NCBI RefSeq assembly: GCF_001422725.1
Contig: NZ_LMMA01000034.1
Coordinates: forward strand, 193,642-257,641
Length of the DNA: 64,000 nt
Direction: 5' to 3'
Origin: Flavobacterium sp. Leaf82
GTDB lineage: Bacteria > Bacteroidota > Bacteroidia > Flavobacteriales > Flavobacteriaceae
The position numbers were made by a program, and so were the translations under genes. Below the pieces are notes generated by a model. It saw only the letters and a list, made by a program, of their open reading frames with translations, was not told the origin of the DNA and made no database searches. Below, piece after piece: positions 44,229 through 53,982 of this stretch (position 1 is the first letter of the stretch; each line of letters opens with the position of its first letter).

Positions 44229-45290
44229 ATGTCTCTAAATCATTGTTATCCTGTTGTAGAGAAAAAGAAATTAGGTTTTCTGGACCGTTTTTTGACTATT
44301 TGGATTTTTCTTGCTATGCTTATTGGTGTTTCTGTGGGGTATTTTTTTCCGTCAAGCGGAAATTTTATCAATTCGTTTTCAAGCGGAACCACTAATATTC
44401 CGCTTGCTATTGGTTTGATTTTGATGATGTATCCGCCATTAGCAAAAGTGAAGTATGAAAAAATGGGAGAAGTTTTTAAAAATATCAAAATATTAGGTGC
44501 TTCTCTTTTTTTAAATTGGATTGTTGGTCCTCTTTTAATGTTTGCTTTAGCTCTTTTGTTCTTAAAAGACTATCCTGAATATATGATAGGTTTGATCTTG
44601 ATAGGTTTGGCACGTTGTATTGCTATGGTTGTAGTCTGGAATGATCTTGCTGGCGGAAATCGTGAATATGCAGCCGGACTTATTGCGTTGAACAGCATTT
44701 TTCAGGTTTTACTTTACAGCGTTTATGCTTATATTTTTATCACCGTTTTGCCTCCATATTTTGGATATTCAGGTTTTACGGTTAATATTAGTATGATTCA
44801 GATTGCTGAAAGTGTTGGTATTTACTTGGGAATTCCGTTTGCGTTAGGAATTATAACACGATATGGTTTGATAGAACTGAAAGGCGAAGAATGGTTTCAA
44901 CACAAATACATTCCGTTCATCTCCCCTATTACTTTGTTAGCGTTATTGTTTACGATTGCATTAATGTTTAGTTTAAAGGGAGAATTAATCGTTCAGATTC
45001 CGATGGATGTGATTCGAATAGCGATTCCGTTAGCGATTTATTTTGGGTTAATGTTTGTAATTAGTTTTTTTACCGGAAAATATTTTGGCGCTGATTATTC
45101 TAAAAGTACTTCGATTGCTTTTACCGCTACGGGAAATAATTTTGAATTAGCAATTGCAGTTTCAATTGGCGTTTTTGGCATTAATAGCGGACAGGCTTTT
45201 ACAGGTGTTATTGGTCCTCTGGTTGAAGTTCCGGCTTTGATTGCTTTGGTAAATGTTGCTTTTTGGTTTCGAAAAAAATATTTTTTTTGA
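44229..45290 (+). CDS. acr3: ACR3-family arsenite efflux transporter
   Basis: 353 residues with ten predicted membrane helices. C130 in IGLARCIAMVVVWNDLAGG is the conserved cysteine essential in known ACR3 pumps, and TATGNNFELAIAVSIGVFG is the second signature. It exports As(OH)3 from the cytoplasm. The start codon is one base after the phosphatase gene's stop, so translation is coupled. It ends the arsenic operon. Confidence 0.94.
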   Translation: MSLNHCYPVVEKKKLGFLDRFLTIWIFLAMLIGVSVGYFFPSSGNFINSFSSGTTNIPLAIGLILMMYPPLAKVKYEKMGEVFKNIKILGASLFLNWIVGPLLMFALALLFLKDYPEYMIGLILIGLARCIAMVVVWNDLAGGNREYAAGLIALNSIFQVLLYSVYAYIFITVLPPYFGYSGFTVNISMIQIAESVGIYLGIPFALGIITRYGLIELKGEEWFQHKYIPFISPITLLALLFTIALMFSLKGELIVQIPMDVIRIAIPLAIYFGLMFVISFFTGKYFGADYSKSTSIAFTATGNNFELAIAVSIGVFGINSGQAFTGVIGPLVEVPALIALVNVAFWFRKKYFF

Positions 45291-45367
45291 AAGGTACTGA
45301 GGAAATATTCCGAGGTTTCGGGACTGAGTTGGTAATTTTTTTTAAACGTTTTATCCTATTTAATTAT

Positions 45368-45395
45368 AACCCACGGTTTCGACTGTGGGTTTTGT
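45368..45395 (+). terminator. Possible terminator of the arsenic operon
   Basis: AACCCAC and GTGGGTT form a stem with a loop of about 10 bases, followed by TTGTATTT. The T tract is weak. Confidence 0.5.
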
Positions 45396-45419
45396 ATTTA
45401 TATCATGAAAACGAATGTC

Positions 45420-45531
45420 CTAGCCCTGATAGAAGTGGAAATCCTTTTACTTTTTTCTTTAAAAAGTAAAAGATTGTAACGGATTGCTTCGCCAATTCGC
45501 TCTTTCAGGCTCGGGTGCAGGAAATAGCTCC
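45420..45531. repeat. Flavobacterial hairpin repeat, family 2, copy 3
   Basis: Begins CTAGCCCTGATAGAAGTGG and ends GCAGGAAATAGCTCC. The inner part is a palindrome CTTTTACTTTTT with AAAAAGTAAAAG, then a unique GC-richer segment. It is diverged from the copy at 29253 but shares both outer sequences. Together with the terminators it fills the 334-base gap between the ACR3 and CcsBA genes. Confidence 0.75.
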
Positions 45532-45562
45532 CAATTCTTTTGATCAACTTACAATATTGCAT

Positions 45563-45598
45563 AAAAAAAGGTTCAACTTTGCGGTTGAACCTTTTTTT
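45563..45598. terminator. Bidirectional terminator between ACR3 and CcsBA genes
   Basis: AAAAAAAGGTTCAAC and GTTGAACCTTTTTTT form a stem with a 6-base loop, usable on both strands. Confidence 0.85.
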
Positions 45599-45624
45599 GT
45601 GAATTAATAAAACTCCTTATTTAA

Positions 45625-48600
45625 TTATTTTTTCTTGCTTTTATAATACTTGCAGTATTTAGGGTATGTAATAGCTCCAATTACTGAAATCGTACCTAAT
45701 GAATACCAGGTCCAGCTTAATGAATGTGCGTCTCCGCTTGCATATGAGTGTAAACCTACCAAGTGAAAGTTTACTCCGTAATAAGTAAACAAAATAGATA
45801 TAAACGCGTACATACTCATTAAATTAAAGAACCATTTTCCTCTTAATGAAGGAACAAAACGTGCGTGAATTACAAACGCATAAACCATGATTGAGATCAG
45901 AGCCCAGGTTTCTTTTGGATCCCATCCCCAGTAACGTCCCCAACTTTCGTTTGCCCATTGTCCTCCAAGGAAGTTACCAATTGTTAACATAATCAGACCA
46001 ATTGTTAAGGCCATTTCGTTGATATAGGTGATTTCTTTGATGTTCAAATCCATTTTTGCCTTGTTCTTTTCGTTGGTAAAGAAGATTAAAATCAATGCAA
46101 CAAAACCAAGAATCATTCCTAATGCAAAAGGACCATAACTTGCTACAATTACTGCTACGTGAATCATTAACCAATAAGAGTTAAGAACCGGTTGCAGGTT
46201 TGCAATTTCCGGATCGATCCAGTTTGCATTTGCTGCCATGAAAATCATTGCTGTTACGAATGCTGCAGATGCAACGGTAAGTTTTGATTTTTTATCAAAA
46301 GCAAGTCCAAAGAACATTGTTGCCCATGCTACATAAACAATTGCTTCATAAGCGTTACTCCATGGTGCGTGACCAGAAATGTACCATCTTGCAATTAATG
46401 CAACTGTATGAAATGCAAATATGACTCCTATTAATACATGGAAACCATTTACGGTAATGCGAAGCCATTTTTTATCAAAGAAGATACTGAAAAGTGTAAA
46501 AATCAACATGAAGATTCCGGCAAGTGAATACCAATAAAACATTTTTGGTAAAATGTTATAAGTATTGTAGGCAATCTCAAGATCTATTTTTCTATCGCTT
46601 GGACGAACTTTGCTTCCAAATTTTTTCTGGAAACCATTTATACTTTCGACCAAATGATCTGCGGTTGTAAAATCTTTTGAAATCGAGCCATTATTCAAAG
46701 CACTAAAATACATTGGTAAAATTTGCTTTACATAGGTAGAATCCATTCCTTTTAAACCTGCATTTTGTAATTCTAAGTAAGAAATCCATTTATTGCCCGG
46801 ATCATTTGGAATTGGAAAAATTCTTAAAATACTTCCGCTTAAAGCAGACTCCATTAAATTTACTTTTTTATCAGTCTCGATAAAATCTTTTTCAAAGCTA
46901 TTTGGATTCCCCGCTTTGTAAGCTGCATCTAAATAAGGAGATAATTTATAATTTCCGTTTTCATCAAAGAATTTTACAAACGGTACCAGTTTTTCTTTTC
47001 TGTCTACGCCAATGATTTTACGAATACTATCATCTTTTGTATTTAAATAAATAAGCGGAACCTGAATCCAAACCTGAGCGTATTGTGTCATGGATAAGAA
47101 AACCTGATCAGAATTCATTCCGTTATATGTATCGCTCTGACTTACTTTTCTCAATAATTCTGATGAGAAAGTATTAATAGGTTTCATTCTACCACCGGCA
47201 TCCTGAATAATCAAACGACCAAATTTGGCAGCATGTGCTTCCGGTGCTTTATAAATCGTCAATAACGAATCTATTTGTTTCTTACTTGGTGCTGCTGTTA
47301 CGTGATTCGCGTGATCGTTAGGATCTGCTGTATGATTGTGATTATGAGTTTCTCCAGGTGTGTGAACGTGCGGAGCCTGAGCAAAACCACTCATACTAAT
47401 CATTAAAACCAAAATGGTAATTAGTTTCTCTTTTTTCTTTTTAACACCGTCTAATTTGCGTTTTAAATCGGCAAAACGAGAATGTTTGGTAAACATAATT
47501 GCCATTAAACCAAAGAACAACATAAAATATCCTAAATATGTAATTGATGTTCCCCAGAAATCGTGGTTTACAGATAATACAGTTCCTTTTTCATCCGGAT
47601 CAAATGACGATTGAAAAAATCTGTATCCTTTATAATCTAAAACGTTGTTCATAAAAATTCTGGCATCAAATGTTTCTGTAGAATCCTGAACGGTTACTTT
47701 ACTTTCAAAAGCAGAATAACTTTTTTCTGTTCCTGGATATTTTGTAGCGATAAAATCGTTTAATTTTACTTTAAAAGGTAAGATATAAGCCTTACTTCCG
47801 TAGAATAAGCTGTATTCGATTTTACCAATTTTTACGGTTTGAGGTTCTCCTACACTACCTTTAGAACCTAGAAGACGAACTTCTTTTTCCTGACCGTCTG
47901 CTTTAACTTTTACAACTAAAGCATCGTGATGAGATTTAGCTTTAAAATCATTATCTGATTCATAATCAACAACTCCTCTTACAGCAGGATCCGGAAATAC
48001 GATACGAATATCACCTATACTATATAAGGAACGCATCATAAGTGGCTGTACATTATCTTTTGTTACAGTTCCTTTTAGTTTATCTGCCATTCGCATAAAC
48101 TCTCCTTCAAAAGGGGTTTGAATGGTATATTTTTCACCTGTTGTGTTAATATTAATTGCACCTTCGGTAGGTTTGTTTAAGGCAAATAATACATTGTGAA
48201 TGTTTTGAACTTCTCCTTCTTTCAGGAAATGCTCTTCACGTCCTCCCGCTCCGGCTTCTACCAATTTAAGGTATAAAGTTCCGTTTGCAGATGGTTTTAT
48301 AGTTTCTTTGGCTCCCATGATGTACTTAACATAAGTTACTTCAAAAGGAGTTTCGTCAAATTTACCTGAAAGTGTAAAATCGTTATTGGTTACTGGCGAA
48401 AACAATAATGCTTTATCAAAAGACCTGCGTTTCATTTCGCCTTTATATTCCCCGTCTGCAAAAACAGTTAAGAATGTTTTATCTGAATAAATCTGATTTT
48501 CGGCAGCCCCTTCACGAATTGGCATCATTCCTTCATAACTGATATAACGAGTAATAAAAGCTCCTAAAAGGATAAAAATAAAGGCAATATGAAGTATAAG

Positions 48601-48837
48601 TGTTGCCCATTTTTCTATTTTATGCAATTGGTAACGTTTGATATTTCCGAAGAAGTTGATCATAAAAAAGACCATTATTGCTTCAAACCACCATGTATTA
48701 TAAATTAGAATTCGAGCTGTGTCTGTATTGTATTTGCTTTCGATAAAAGTACCAATACCCATTGCGATAGCAAATGTTAAAAAAAGAACAGACATTAATC
48801 TTGTAGAAAACAAAAAAGAGAATATTTTTTTATCCAT
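45625..48837 (-). CDS. ccsBA: Cytochrome c synthase, ResB-CcsA fusion (CcsBA)
   Basis: System II cytochrome c maturation: carries haem to the periplasm and attaches it to apocytochromes. I start at 48837 (MDKKIFSFLFSTRLMSVLFL); an in-frame ATG at 48897 would add 20 residues. The N-terminal half is ResB-like (membrane helices plus a large periplasmic domain). The C-terminal half is CcsA-like with the haem-handling WGRYWGWDPKETWALI (near 970). A His-rich linker (HVHTPGETHNHNH with more His after it) preceded by a signal-like helix (ILVLMISMSGFAQ) marks the fusion junction near residue 490. About 1070 residues, normal for Bacteroidota. Confidence 0.93.
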   Translation of the reverse strand: MDKKIFSFLFSTRLMSVLFLTFAIAMGIGTFIESKYNTDTARILIYNTWWFEAIMVFFMINFFGNIKRYQLHKIEKWATLILHIAFIFILLGAFITRYISYEGMMPIREGAAENQIYSDKTFLTVFADGEYKGEMKRRSFDKALLFSPVTNNDFTLSGKFDETPFEVTYVKYIMGAKETIKPSANGTLYLKLVEAGAGGREEHFLKEGEVQNIHNVLFALNKPTEGAININTTGEKYTIQTPFEGEFMRMADKLKGTVTKDNVQPLMMRSLYSIGDIRIVFPDPAVRGVVDYESDNDFKAKSHHDALVVKVKADGQEKEVRLLGSKGSVGEPQTVKIGKIEYSLFYGSKAYILPFKVKLNDFIATKYPGTEKSYSAFESKVTVQDSTETFDARIFMNNVLDYKGYRFFQSSFDPDEKGTVLSVNHDFWGTSITYLGYFMLFFGLMAIMFTKHSRFADLKRKLDGVKKKKEKLITILVLMISMSGFAQAPHVHTPGETHNHNHTADPNDHANHVTAAPSKKQIDSLLTIYKAPEAHAAKFGRLIIQDAGGRMKPINTFSSELLRKVSQSDTYNGMNSDQVFLSMTQYAQVWIQVPLIYLNTKDDSIRKIIGVDRKEKLVPFVKFFDENGNYKLSPYLDAAYKAGNPNSFEKDFIETDKKVNLMESALSGSILRIFPIPNDPGNKWISYLELQNAGLKGMDSTYVKQILPMYFSALNNGSISKDFTTADHLVESINGFQKKFGSKVRPSDRKIDLEIAYNTYNILPKMFYWYSLAGIFMLIFTLFSIFFDKKWLRITVNGFHVLIGVIFAFHTVALIARWYISGHAPWSNAYEAIVYVAWATMFFGLAFDKKSKLTVASAAFVTAMIFMAANANWIDPEIANLQPVLNSYWLMIHVAVIVASYGPFALGMILGFVALILIFFTNEKNKAKMDLNIKEITYINEMALTIGLIMLTIGNFLGGQWANESWGRYWGWDPKETWALISIMVYAFVIHARFVPSLRGKWFFNLMSMYAFISILFTYYGVNFHLVGLHSYASGDAHSLSWTWYSLGTISVIGAITYPKYCKYYKSKKK

Positions 48838-49230
48838 TTTCGAGGAATTACATTGTATAAAAGTGGCACAAAAGTACTTAAAAATGTTGAGTTCCAATAT
48901 TTGAAGTTTGTTAATAAAAACTAAAAAAAGGCTATTTAATTAAATTGAATTCTTAAAAACGTACCCTTAATTTTATAAATCGACAATGACATTTATGCTT
49001 ATATATTAAAAATCTTACTACGGATTACGGTGATGAAAGTCATTTTTTCTGATAACTAAGCTGTTGCATATCTTTTGAAGTCAATATGAGATAAAATTTT
49101 TCTGTTCGTAACGGCGTTTGAATATCATTAACAAAATAATATCGGTTTAAAATCACTTTAATGTTTGCAATCTGTGGCTAAACTTTATTTTGACTATTTC
49201 CTTTAGAAAAAATAATGCTAATTTTGCGAT
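48838..49230. other. Divergent intergenic region
   Basis: About 390 AT-rich bases between the divergent CcsBA and DUF2520 genes. No gene or strong hairpin seen. TAATTTTG at 49219-49226 matches the -7 form but lies only 5 bases from the plus-strand start codon, so it is a weak candidate. Confidence 0.4.
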
Positions 49231-49992
49231 ATGATTCAAATAACGATAATTGGTTCCGGCAATGTTGCCCAGCATTTGATAAAAGCTTTCTCAAAAAGTG
49301 AACTTGTAGAAATTGTACAGGTATATTCCAGAAAAAAGGAAACGCTGTCTTCTTTAATTGAATTTGATAAAATTACAAATGATTTTGAAGAATTAAAAGA
49401 AGCTGACCTATACATTATAGCCGTTTCTGATAAGGCTATTGCCGATGTTTCGAGCCAATTGCCTTTTCAAAACCGAATCGTTGTTCATACTTCCGGTGCG
49501 GCTTCGCTTGATATATTGGACTCAAAAAACAGAAAAGGCGTTTTTTATCCACTTCAGACATTCTCTAAAAATAAAGAAATTGATTTTGCGACAGTTCCGC
49601 TTTGCTTAGAAGCTGAAAATACTTTTGATTTCCGCGTTTTAGAATCCGTAGCCAAAAGTGTTTCTACAGCTATTTTCCCTATTAATTCTGATCAGAGAAA
49701 AGCGTTGCATGTTGCCGCTGTTTTTGTCAATAATTTTACAAACCATATGTATCAAATAGGTCAGGAAATTTGCGAAGAACATCAGGTTCCGTTTGAGATT
49801 CTAAAACCTTTGATTCAGGAAACAGCTAATAAAATCAATTCGCTTGATGCAATTGATGCGCAAACCGGACCGGCAAAACGTAATGATTTTACAACAATAC
49901 AAACGCATTTGGAGTATTTGACGAACGAAAATCAAAAGAATATTTATAAAATACTAACACAATCTATACAGAATAATGGCAAAAAGTTATAA
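49231..49992 (+). CDS. Rossmann-like/DUF2520 protein
   Basis: 253 residues. NAD(P)-binding ITIIGSGNVAQHLIKAF at the N-terminus, the YIIAVSDKAIADV strand-helix, and a C-terminal helical DUF2520 domain (HVAAVFVNNFTNHMYQIGQE, SLDAIDAQTGPAKRNDFTTI). The build recalls F420-dependent or pyrroline-5-carboxylate reductase-like oxidoreductases; the substrate is unknown. The 3' end overlaps the next gene by 17 bases, which marks a translational unit. Confidence 0.85.
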   Translation: MIQITIIGSGNVAQHLIKAFSKSELVEIVQVYSRKKETLSSLIEFDKITNDFEELKEADLYIIAVSDKAIADVSSQLPFQNRIVVHTSGAASLDILDSKNRKGVFYPLQTFSKNKEIDFATVPLCLEAENTFDFRVLESVAKSVSTAIFPINSDQRKALHVAAVFVNNFTNHMYQIGQEICEEHQVPFEILKPLIQETANKINSLDAIDAQTGPAKRNDFTTIQTHLEYLTNENQKNIYKILTQSIQNNGKKL

Positions 49993-50503
49993 AGAAATAA
50001 TGAACGACATCACAACCTTTGTTTTTGATGTTGATGGCGTACTTACAGACAGTTCGGTTTTTGTAACCAGTGAAGGAGAAATACTTCGCACGATGAATAT
50101 TCGTGACGGTTATGCGATGAAAGCAGCTGTTGAAAGTGGTTATCATGTTTGCATTATTTCTGGCGGAAGCAACGAAGGCGTTCGTGTTCGCTTACACAAT
50201 TTAGGAATTAAAGATATTCATCTGGGAACTCCTGATAAAGTTAAAACCTTTAAGGAATACACTGATACTTATAACATTCTGCCTGAGCAGGTTCTATATA
50301 TGGGAGATGATATTCCTGATTTTCATGTAATGAAGTTAGTAGGATTACCAACTTGCCCACAAGATGCGAGTCCTGAAATAAAGAATATTTCACGCTATAT
50401 TTCGCATGTAAAAGGCGGAAAAGGTGCTGCACGTGATGTAATTGAACAAGTTATGAAGGTTCAGGGAAAATGGATGGAATATTTTAATGGACAACATGAT
50501 TAG
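49976..50503 (+). CDS. KdsC-like HAD phosphatase
   Basis: 175 residues. HAD motif I is FDVDGVLTDSSVF (two Asp), motif II Ser in CIISGGSNEGVRVR, and motif IV in YMGDDIPDFHVMKLVG. The cap-less build with a MNIRDGYAMKAAVESG loop is the 3-deoxy-D-manno-octulosonate 8-phosphate phosphatase (KdsC) type, which makes KDO for LPS. In Bacteroidota similar proteins may act on related nonulosonates. Starts inside the DUF2520 gene. Confidence 0.82.
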   Translation: MAKSYKEIMNDITTFVFDVDGVLTDSSVFVTSEGEILRTMNIRDGYAMKAAVESGYHVCIISGGSNEGVRVRLHNLGIKDIHLGTPDKVKTFKEYTDTYNILPEQVLYMGDDIPDFHVMKLVGLPTCPQDASPEIKNISRYISHVKGGKGAARDVIEQVMKVQGKWMEYFNGQHD

Positions 50504-50504
50504 A

Positions 50505-50639
50505 GGGCAGTTTTCAGTTTCAGTTTTCAGTTTAAATAAATAACCTTGCAACTCTCTTCAACGTTTAACTTTGGCATAGTTTAAAACAGTTCAAAACCTT
50601 AGAACCTTAGCAACTTACCCACTCAGTAACTTAAAAAAA
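50505..50639. repeat. Low-complexity dispersed sequence
   Basis: TTTCAGTTTCAGTTTTCAGT is followed by CAACTCTCTTCAACG, CAAAACCTTAGAACCTTAG and ACCCACTCAGTAAC. These short repeated phrases also occur near 31074 and 26195. No ORF. It separates the KdsC-like and UbiA genes, so the run of genes is interrupted here. Confidence 0.45.
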
Positions 50640-51566
50640 ATGAAATTCCTCAAACTCATTCGATACAAAAACCTTTTGATGCTTGCTTTTATGCAGCTAT
50701 TATTTCGATATGCATTTTTAAAACAACAGGATATTCCTTTGGCTTTAGCCGATTGGCAATACGGGTTATTGGTTTTAAGTACCATTTTATTGGCCGCAGC
50801 AGGTTATGTTATCAATAATATTTACGATGTTTTTACGGATACAATCAACAAGCCTCAGGATGTAGTAATTGGCAAAGGAATTTCTGAAACTGCAGCTTAT
50901 AATATTTACATTGGGCTTAATATCACCGGAGTTGCGATTGGATTTCTTTTATCAAATATTATTTTGCGACCAGGTTTTGCATCACTTTTTATACTGATTG
51001 CATCTTTGCTTTATTTTTATGCCACAACATTAAAACAAATCATGATTCTGGGCAATTTTGTTGTCGCATTGCTACTTTCTGCAAGCGTTCTTATTATTGG
51101 AGTCTTTGATCTTTTTCCGGCAACTAATTCAGAGAATCAGGCGCAAATGGCAAGTCTTTTTTCTATACTTGTAGATTATGCCCTGTTTGCTTTTATGATT
51201 AATTTTATTCGTGAGATCATTAAAGATATTGAGGACGTAAATGGTGATTATAATCAAGGAATGAATACATTACCAATTGCAATAGGTATTAGTCGTGCTG
51301 CAAAAGTAGCGGTGGCTTTTGCTATTATTCCTTTTATTTCCTGCTTACTTTATGTTAATAAATACTTTGTAGAGAACAATCTTTTTATAGCTACATTTTA
51401 TGCCTTTGCTTTTGTACTGGCGCCTCTTTTATATTTTATTATCAAAATAGTTTCAGCAAAAACAAGTAAGGATTATCATCATTTGAGTACTGTTTTAAAA
51501 CTAATTTTATTCTTCGGAATTTTATCAATTCTGGTTATTACCTTAAATATCAAATACAATGCTTAA
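50640..51566 (+). CDS. UbiA-family prenyltransferase
   Basis: 308 residues with eight or nine membrane helices. Two Asp-rich motifs: NNIYDVFTDTINKPQD (near 60-75) and NFIREIIKDIEDVNGDYNQG (near 187-206). Homologues are labelled geranylgeranylglycerol-phosphate geranylgeranyltransferase-like, but in bacteria the acceptor is uncertain. It is distinct from the MenA at 30074. It overlaps the Maf gene by 8 bases. Confidence 0.8.
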   Translation: MKFLKLIRYKNLLMLAFMQLLFRYAFLKQQDIPLALADWQYGLLVLSTILLAAAGYVINNIYDVFTDTINKPQDVVIGKGISETAAYNIYIGLNITGVAIGFLLSNIILRPGFASLFILIASLLYFYATTLKQIMILGNFVVALLLSASVLIIGVFDLFPATNSENQAQMASLFSILVDYALFAFMINFIREIIKDIEDVNGDYNQGMNTLPIAIGISRAAKVAVAFAIIPFISCLLYVNKYFVENNLFIATFYAFAFVLAPLLYFIIKIVSAKTSKDYHHLSTVLKLILFFGILSILVITLNIKYNA

Positions 51567-52143
51567 AGAAAAATTAAAAAAATATACTTTAATTCTGGCT
51601 TCCGGATCACCTCGAAGACAGCAATTTTTTAAGGATCTTGACCTTGATTTCGAGATTCGGTTAAAAGAGATTGAAGAAATATATCCTCCAGAATTAAAAG
51701 CAGTCGAAATAACAGATTATTTGGCAGCACTAAAAGCGAGTGCATTTGACGGAGAACTTAAAGAAAATGAGATTTTAGTAACCAGCGACACCATCGTTTG
51801 GCATAATAAAAAAGCACTGGGTAAACCTAAAAATGCCGAAGAAGCTTTTGAAATGATCAAATCGATGTCGAATACTACACACGAAGTTTTTACATCAGTA
51901 TGTTTTAGAACAAGCTTTACTTCTACTGTTATAAATGATGTTACAAAAGTTACTTTTAAAGATTTATCAGACGAGGCAATTTTATATTATATCGAAAACT
52001 ACAAACCTTACGATAAAGCGGGTGCTTACGGAATTCAGGAATGGTTTGGTTTTATGGCAGTTGAGAAAGTTGAAGGTTCTTATACAAATGTTATGGGCTT
52101 GCCAACAGCCAAAGTTTACGAATATTTGAGTACTTTAGTGTAA
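51559..52143 (+). CDS. maf: Maf-family nucleotide pyrophosphatase
   Basis: 194 residues. LASGSPRRQQFFKDLDLDFE is the Maf P-loop-like start, followed by VTSDTIVWHNKKALGKPKNA and YDKAGAYGIQEWFGF. Maf proteins hydrolyse non-canonical or modified nucleoside triphosphates (dTTP/UTP group when the loop carries this pattern), protecting nucleic acids. Overlap with the UbiA gene suggests translational coupling. Confidence 0.92.
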   Translation: MLKEKLKKYTLILASGSPRRQQFFKDLDLDFEIRLKEIEEIYPPELKAVEITDYLAALKASAFDGELKENEILVTSDTIVWHNKKALGKPKNAEEAFEMIKSMSNTTHEVFTSVCFRTSFTSTVINDVTKVTFKDLSDEAILYYIENYKPYDKAGAYGIQEWFGFMAVEKVEGSYTNVMGLPTAKVYEYLSTLV

Positions 52144-52153
52144 AAAATTATTT

Positions 52154-52684
52154 ATGTTTTCTTTTAAAGAATATAGTCAGGAAATTCTAAGTACCATTGT
52201 TCTCCTTTTTACTTTAGTTGCGTTAAGAGTTATTATCGCAAAACTAATACGCCGTTACGCCAGTACAAGTCATTTATTAGAACATCGAACTAATTTGGTA
52301 ATCAAATATATTCAGATTTTGATGAATATACTGGTAACCATAAGTTTGATTGTAATTTGGGGTGTTGATACAAAGGATATTTTTATCACAGTTTCTTCAA
52401 TTGCGACCGTGATTGGTGTGGCTATGTTTGCACAATGGTCTATTTTGAGCAATATAACATCCGGAATGATACTGTTTTTTTCGTTTCCTTTTAGAATTGG
52501 CGATACAATCAAAATTCATGATAAAGATTTTCCTATCGAAGCAGAGATCGAAGATATTAGCGCATTTCACGTTAATTTAAGAACAAAAGAAGGCGAAAAA
52601 ATTATTTTTCCCAATAATCTCTTATTACAAAAAGGAATCTCGATTATACCTACACATTACGAAGACAAAGAGTTTTTTGACTAA
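52154..52684 (+). CDS. Short MscS-family mechanosensitive channel protein
   Basis: 176 residues. Two or three membrane helices, then the pore-type helix and beta domain: TVIGVAMFAQWSILSNITSG and PFRIGDTIKIHDKDFPIEAE. The C-terminal alpha/beta domain of full MscS (286 residues in E. coli) is missing; the chain ends soon after the beta domain (FPNNLLLQKGISIIP). It may be a minimal channel or a gating partner. The gene is 10 bases after maf. Confidence 0.8.
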   Translation: MFSFKEYSQEILSTIVLLFTLVALRVIIAKLIRRYASTSHLLEHRTNLVIKYIQILMNILVTISLIVIWGVDTKDIFITVSSIATVIGVAMFAQWSILSNITSGMILFFSFPFRIGDTIKIHDKDFPIEAEIEDISAFHVNLRTKEGEKIIFPNNLLLQKGISIIPTHYEDKEFFD

Positions 52685-52796
52685 AATCATAATGGGAATT
52701 TTATAAACTAATACTAAAAAGCTAAAACGATATTTTTTAAATAAAATATAATATTTGCTTTACCAATTACTAGTTTTTACTAATTCACCAACTAAA

Positions 52797-53897
52797 ATGA
52801 TTCGTAACATAGAATTACCGTTTTATGCTAAACTTGCTTTTATACTTGTTAGCTTAATTTCTTTTGCTTTTATATTTTGCCTTGGCAAAGATATTATCAC
52901 ACCAGTACTAATGGCATTTTTATTTGCCGTATTATTAGTGCCCATTTTTACTTTTTTAAATTCCCGGTTAAAATTCCCGAGACATTTAGCCGCTGCTTGC
53001 TGTATTTTACTTTTTGCAGCTTGTATCGTAGGTATTTTGGTTTTTATCTCCTATCAGGTAAGTGATATTGCAAATGATTTTGACACTATAAAAAAGAATG
53101 CCAATAAGTTTATTACAGACATTCATAGATTTGTAAAAGATAATTTTCATGTAAGCATTGGTGAACAAAAAAAATATATTGATACCGTTGCCAAAGATTC
53201 TGTACAAAATGGAAAAGCAACTATAGGCTCTGCATTAGTTTCTATAACCGATTTACTTGTAGATTGCACCATTATTCCTATTTATACTTTTCTGTTCCTT
53301 TTATATAAAGATCATTTTATTTTGTTTTTAGCTAAACTGGTTAATAAAGAAGATCATGCAAACCTAAAAGCCATTTTAGCACAAATAAAAGTTTCTATTA
53401 ATAATTACATCGTAAGTCTGATTTTAGAAATGATAGTCGTGTCTGTATTGACAGGTTTAGGACTTTGGATTATTGGAATCAAATACTTTATCTTATTAGG
53501 GTTAATAACCGGAATTCTAAACCTTATTCCTTATATCGGTATTTTAATTGCTGGAATTATTACCCTTTTAGCATCATTAACAGGCTCTGGTGAAAGCTCC
53601 GTTATACTAGGGATTTTAATTGTAAACATCATCGTTCAATTAATTGACAATAATTTATTAGTGCCTTTAATTATCAATTCTAAAGTCGAAATAAACGCCT
53701 TTGTTTCCATCATGGGAATTATTATTGGTGGTGCAGCCGCGGGAATATCAGGTATGTTCTTAGCTATTCCTCTCTTAGCTATTCTAAAAATTATATTTGA
53801 CAGAATTGAATCCTTAGAACCGTGGGGTTATTTAATGGGCAATCACATGCCCAGAAAGTTTACCTGGAGAATCCGAAAAGCAAAGATCGAAAACTAA
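52797..53897 (+). CDS. AI-2E family transporter
   Basis: 366 residues from the ATG at 52797 (MIRNIELPFYAKLAFILVSL); an upstream in-frame start at 52755 is less likely. Seven to eight helices, with the conserved NLIPYIGILIAGIITLLASL and the last-third signature DNNLLVPLIINSKVEINAFV. Family members include exporters of autoinducer-2 and Na+/H+ antiporters, so the substrate is open. Confidence 0.88.
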   Translation: MIRNIELPFYAKLAFILVSLISFAFIFCLGKDIITPVLMAFLFAVLLVPIFTFLNSRLKFPRHLAAACCILLFAACIVGILVFISYQVSDIANDFDTIKKNANKFITDIHRFVKDNFHVSIGEQKKYIDTVAKDSVQNGKATIGSALVSITDLLVDCTIIPIYTFLFLLYKDHFILFLAKLVNKEDHANLKAILAQIKVSINNYIVSLILEMIVVSVLTGLGLWIIGIKYFILLGLITGILNLIPYIGILIAGIITLLASLTGSGESSVILGILIVNIIVQLIDNNLLVPLIINSKVEINAFVSIMGIIIGGAAAGISGMFLAIPLLAILKIIFDRIESLEPWGYLMGNHMPRKFTWRIRKAKIEN

Positions 53898-53982
53898 ATA
53901 GTATTTCGATTTTACAAAAAAGTCTTATTAATTTCTTATATTCATACTATATATCAACTTTAAGCCAGTTATCAATTATCTA

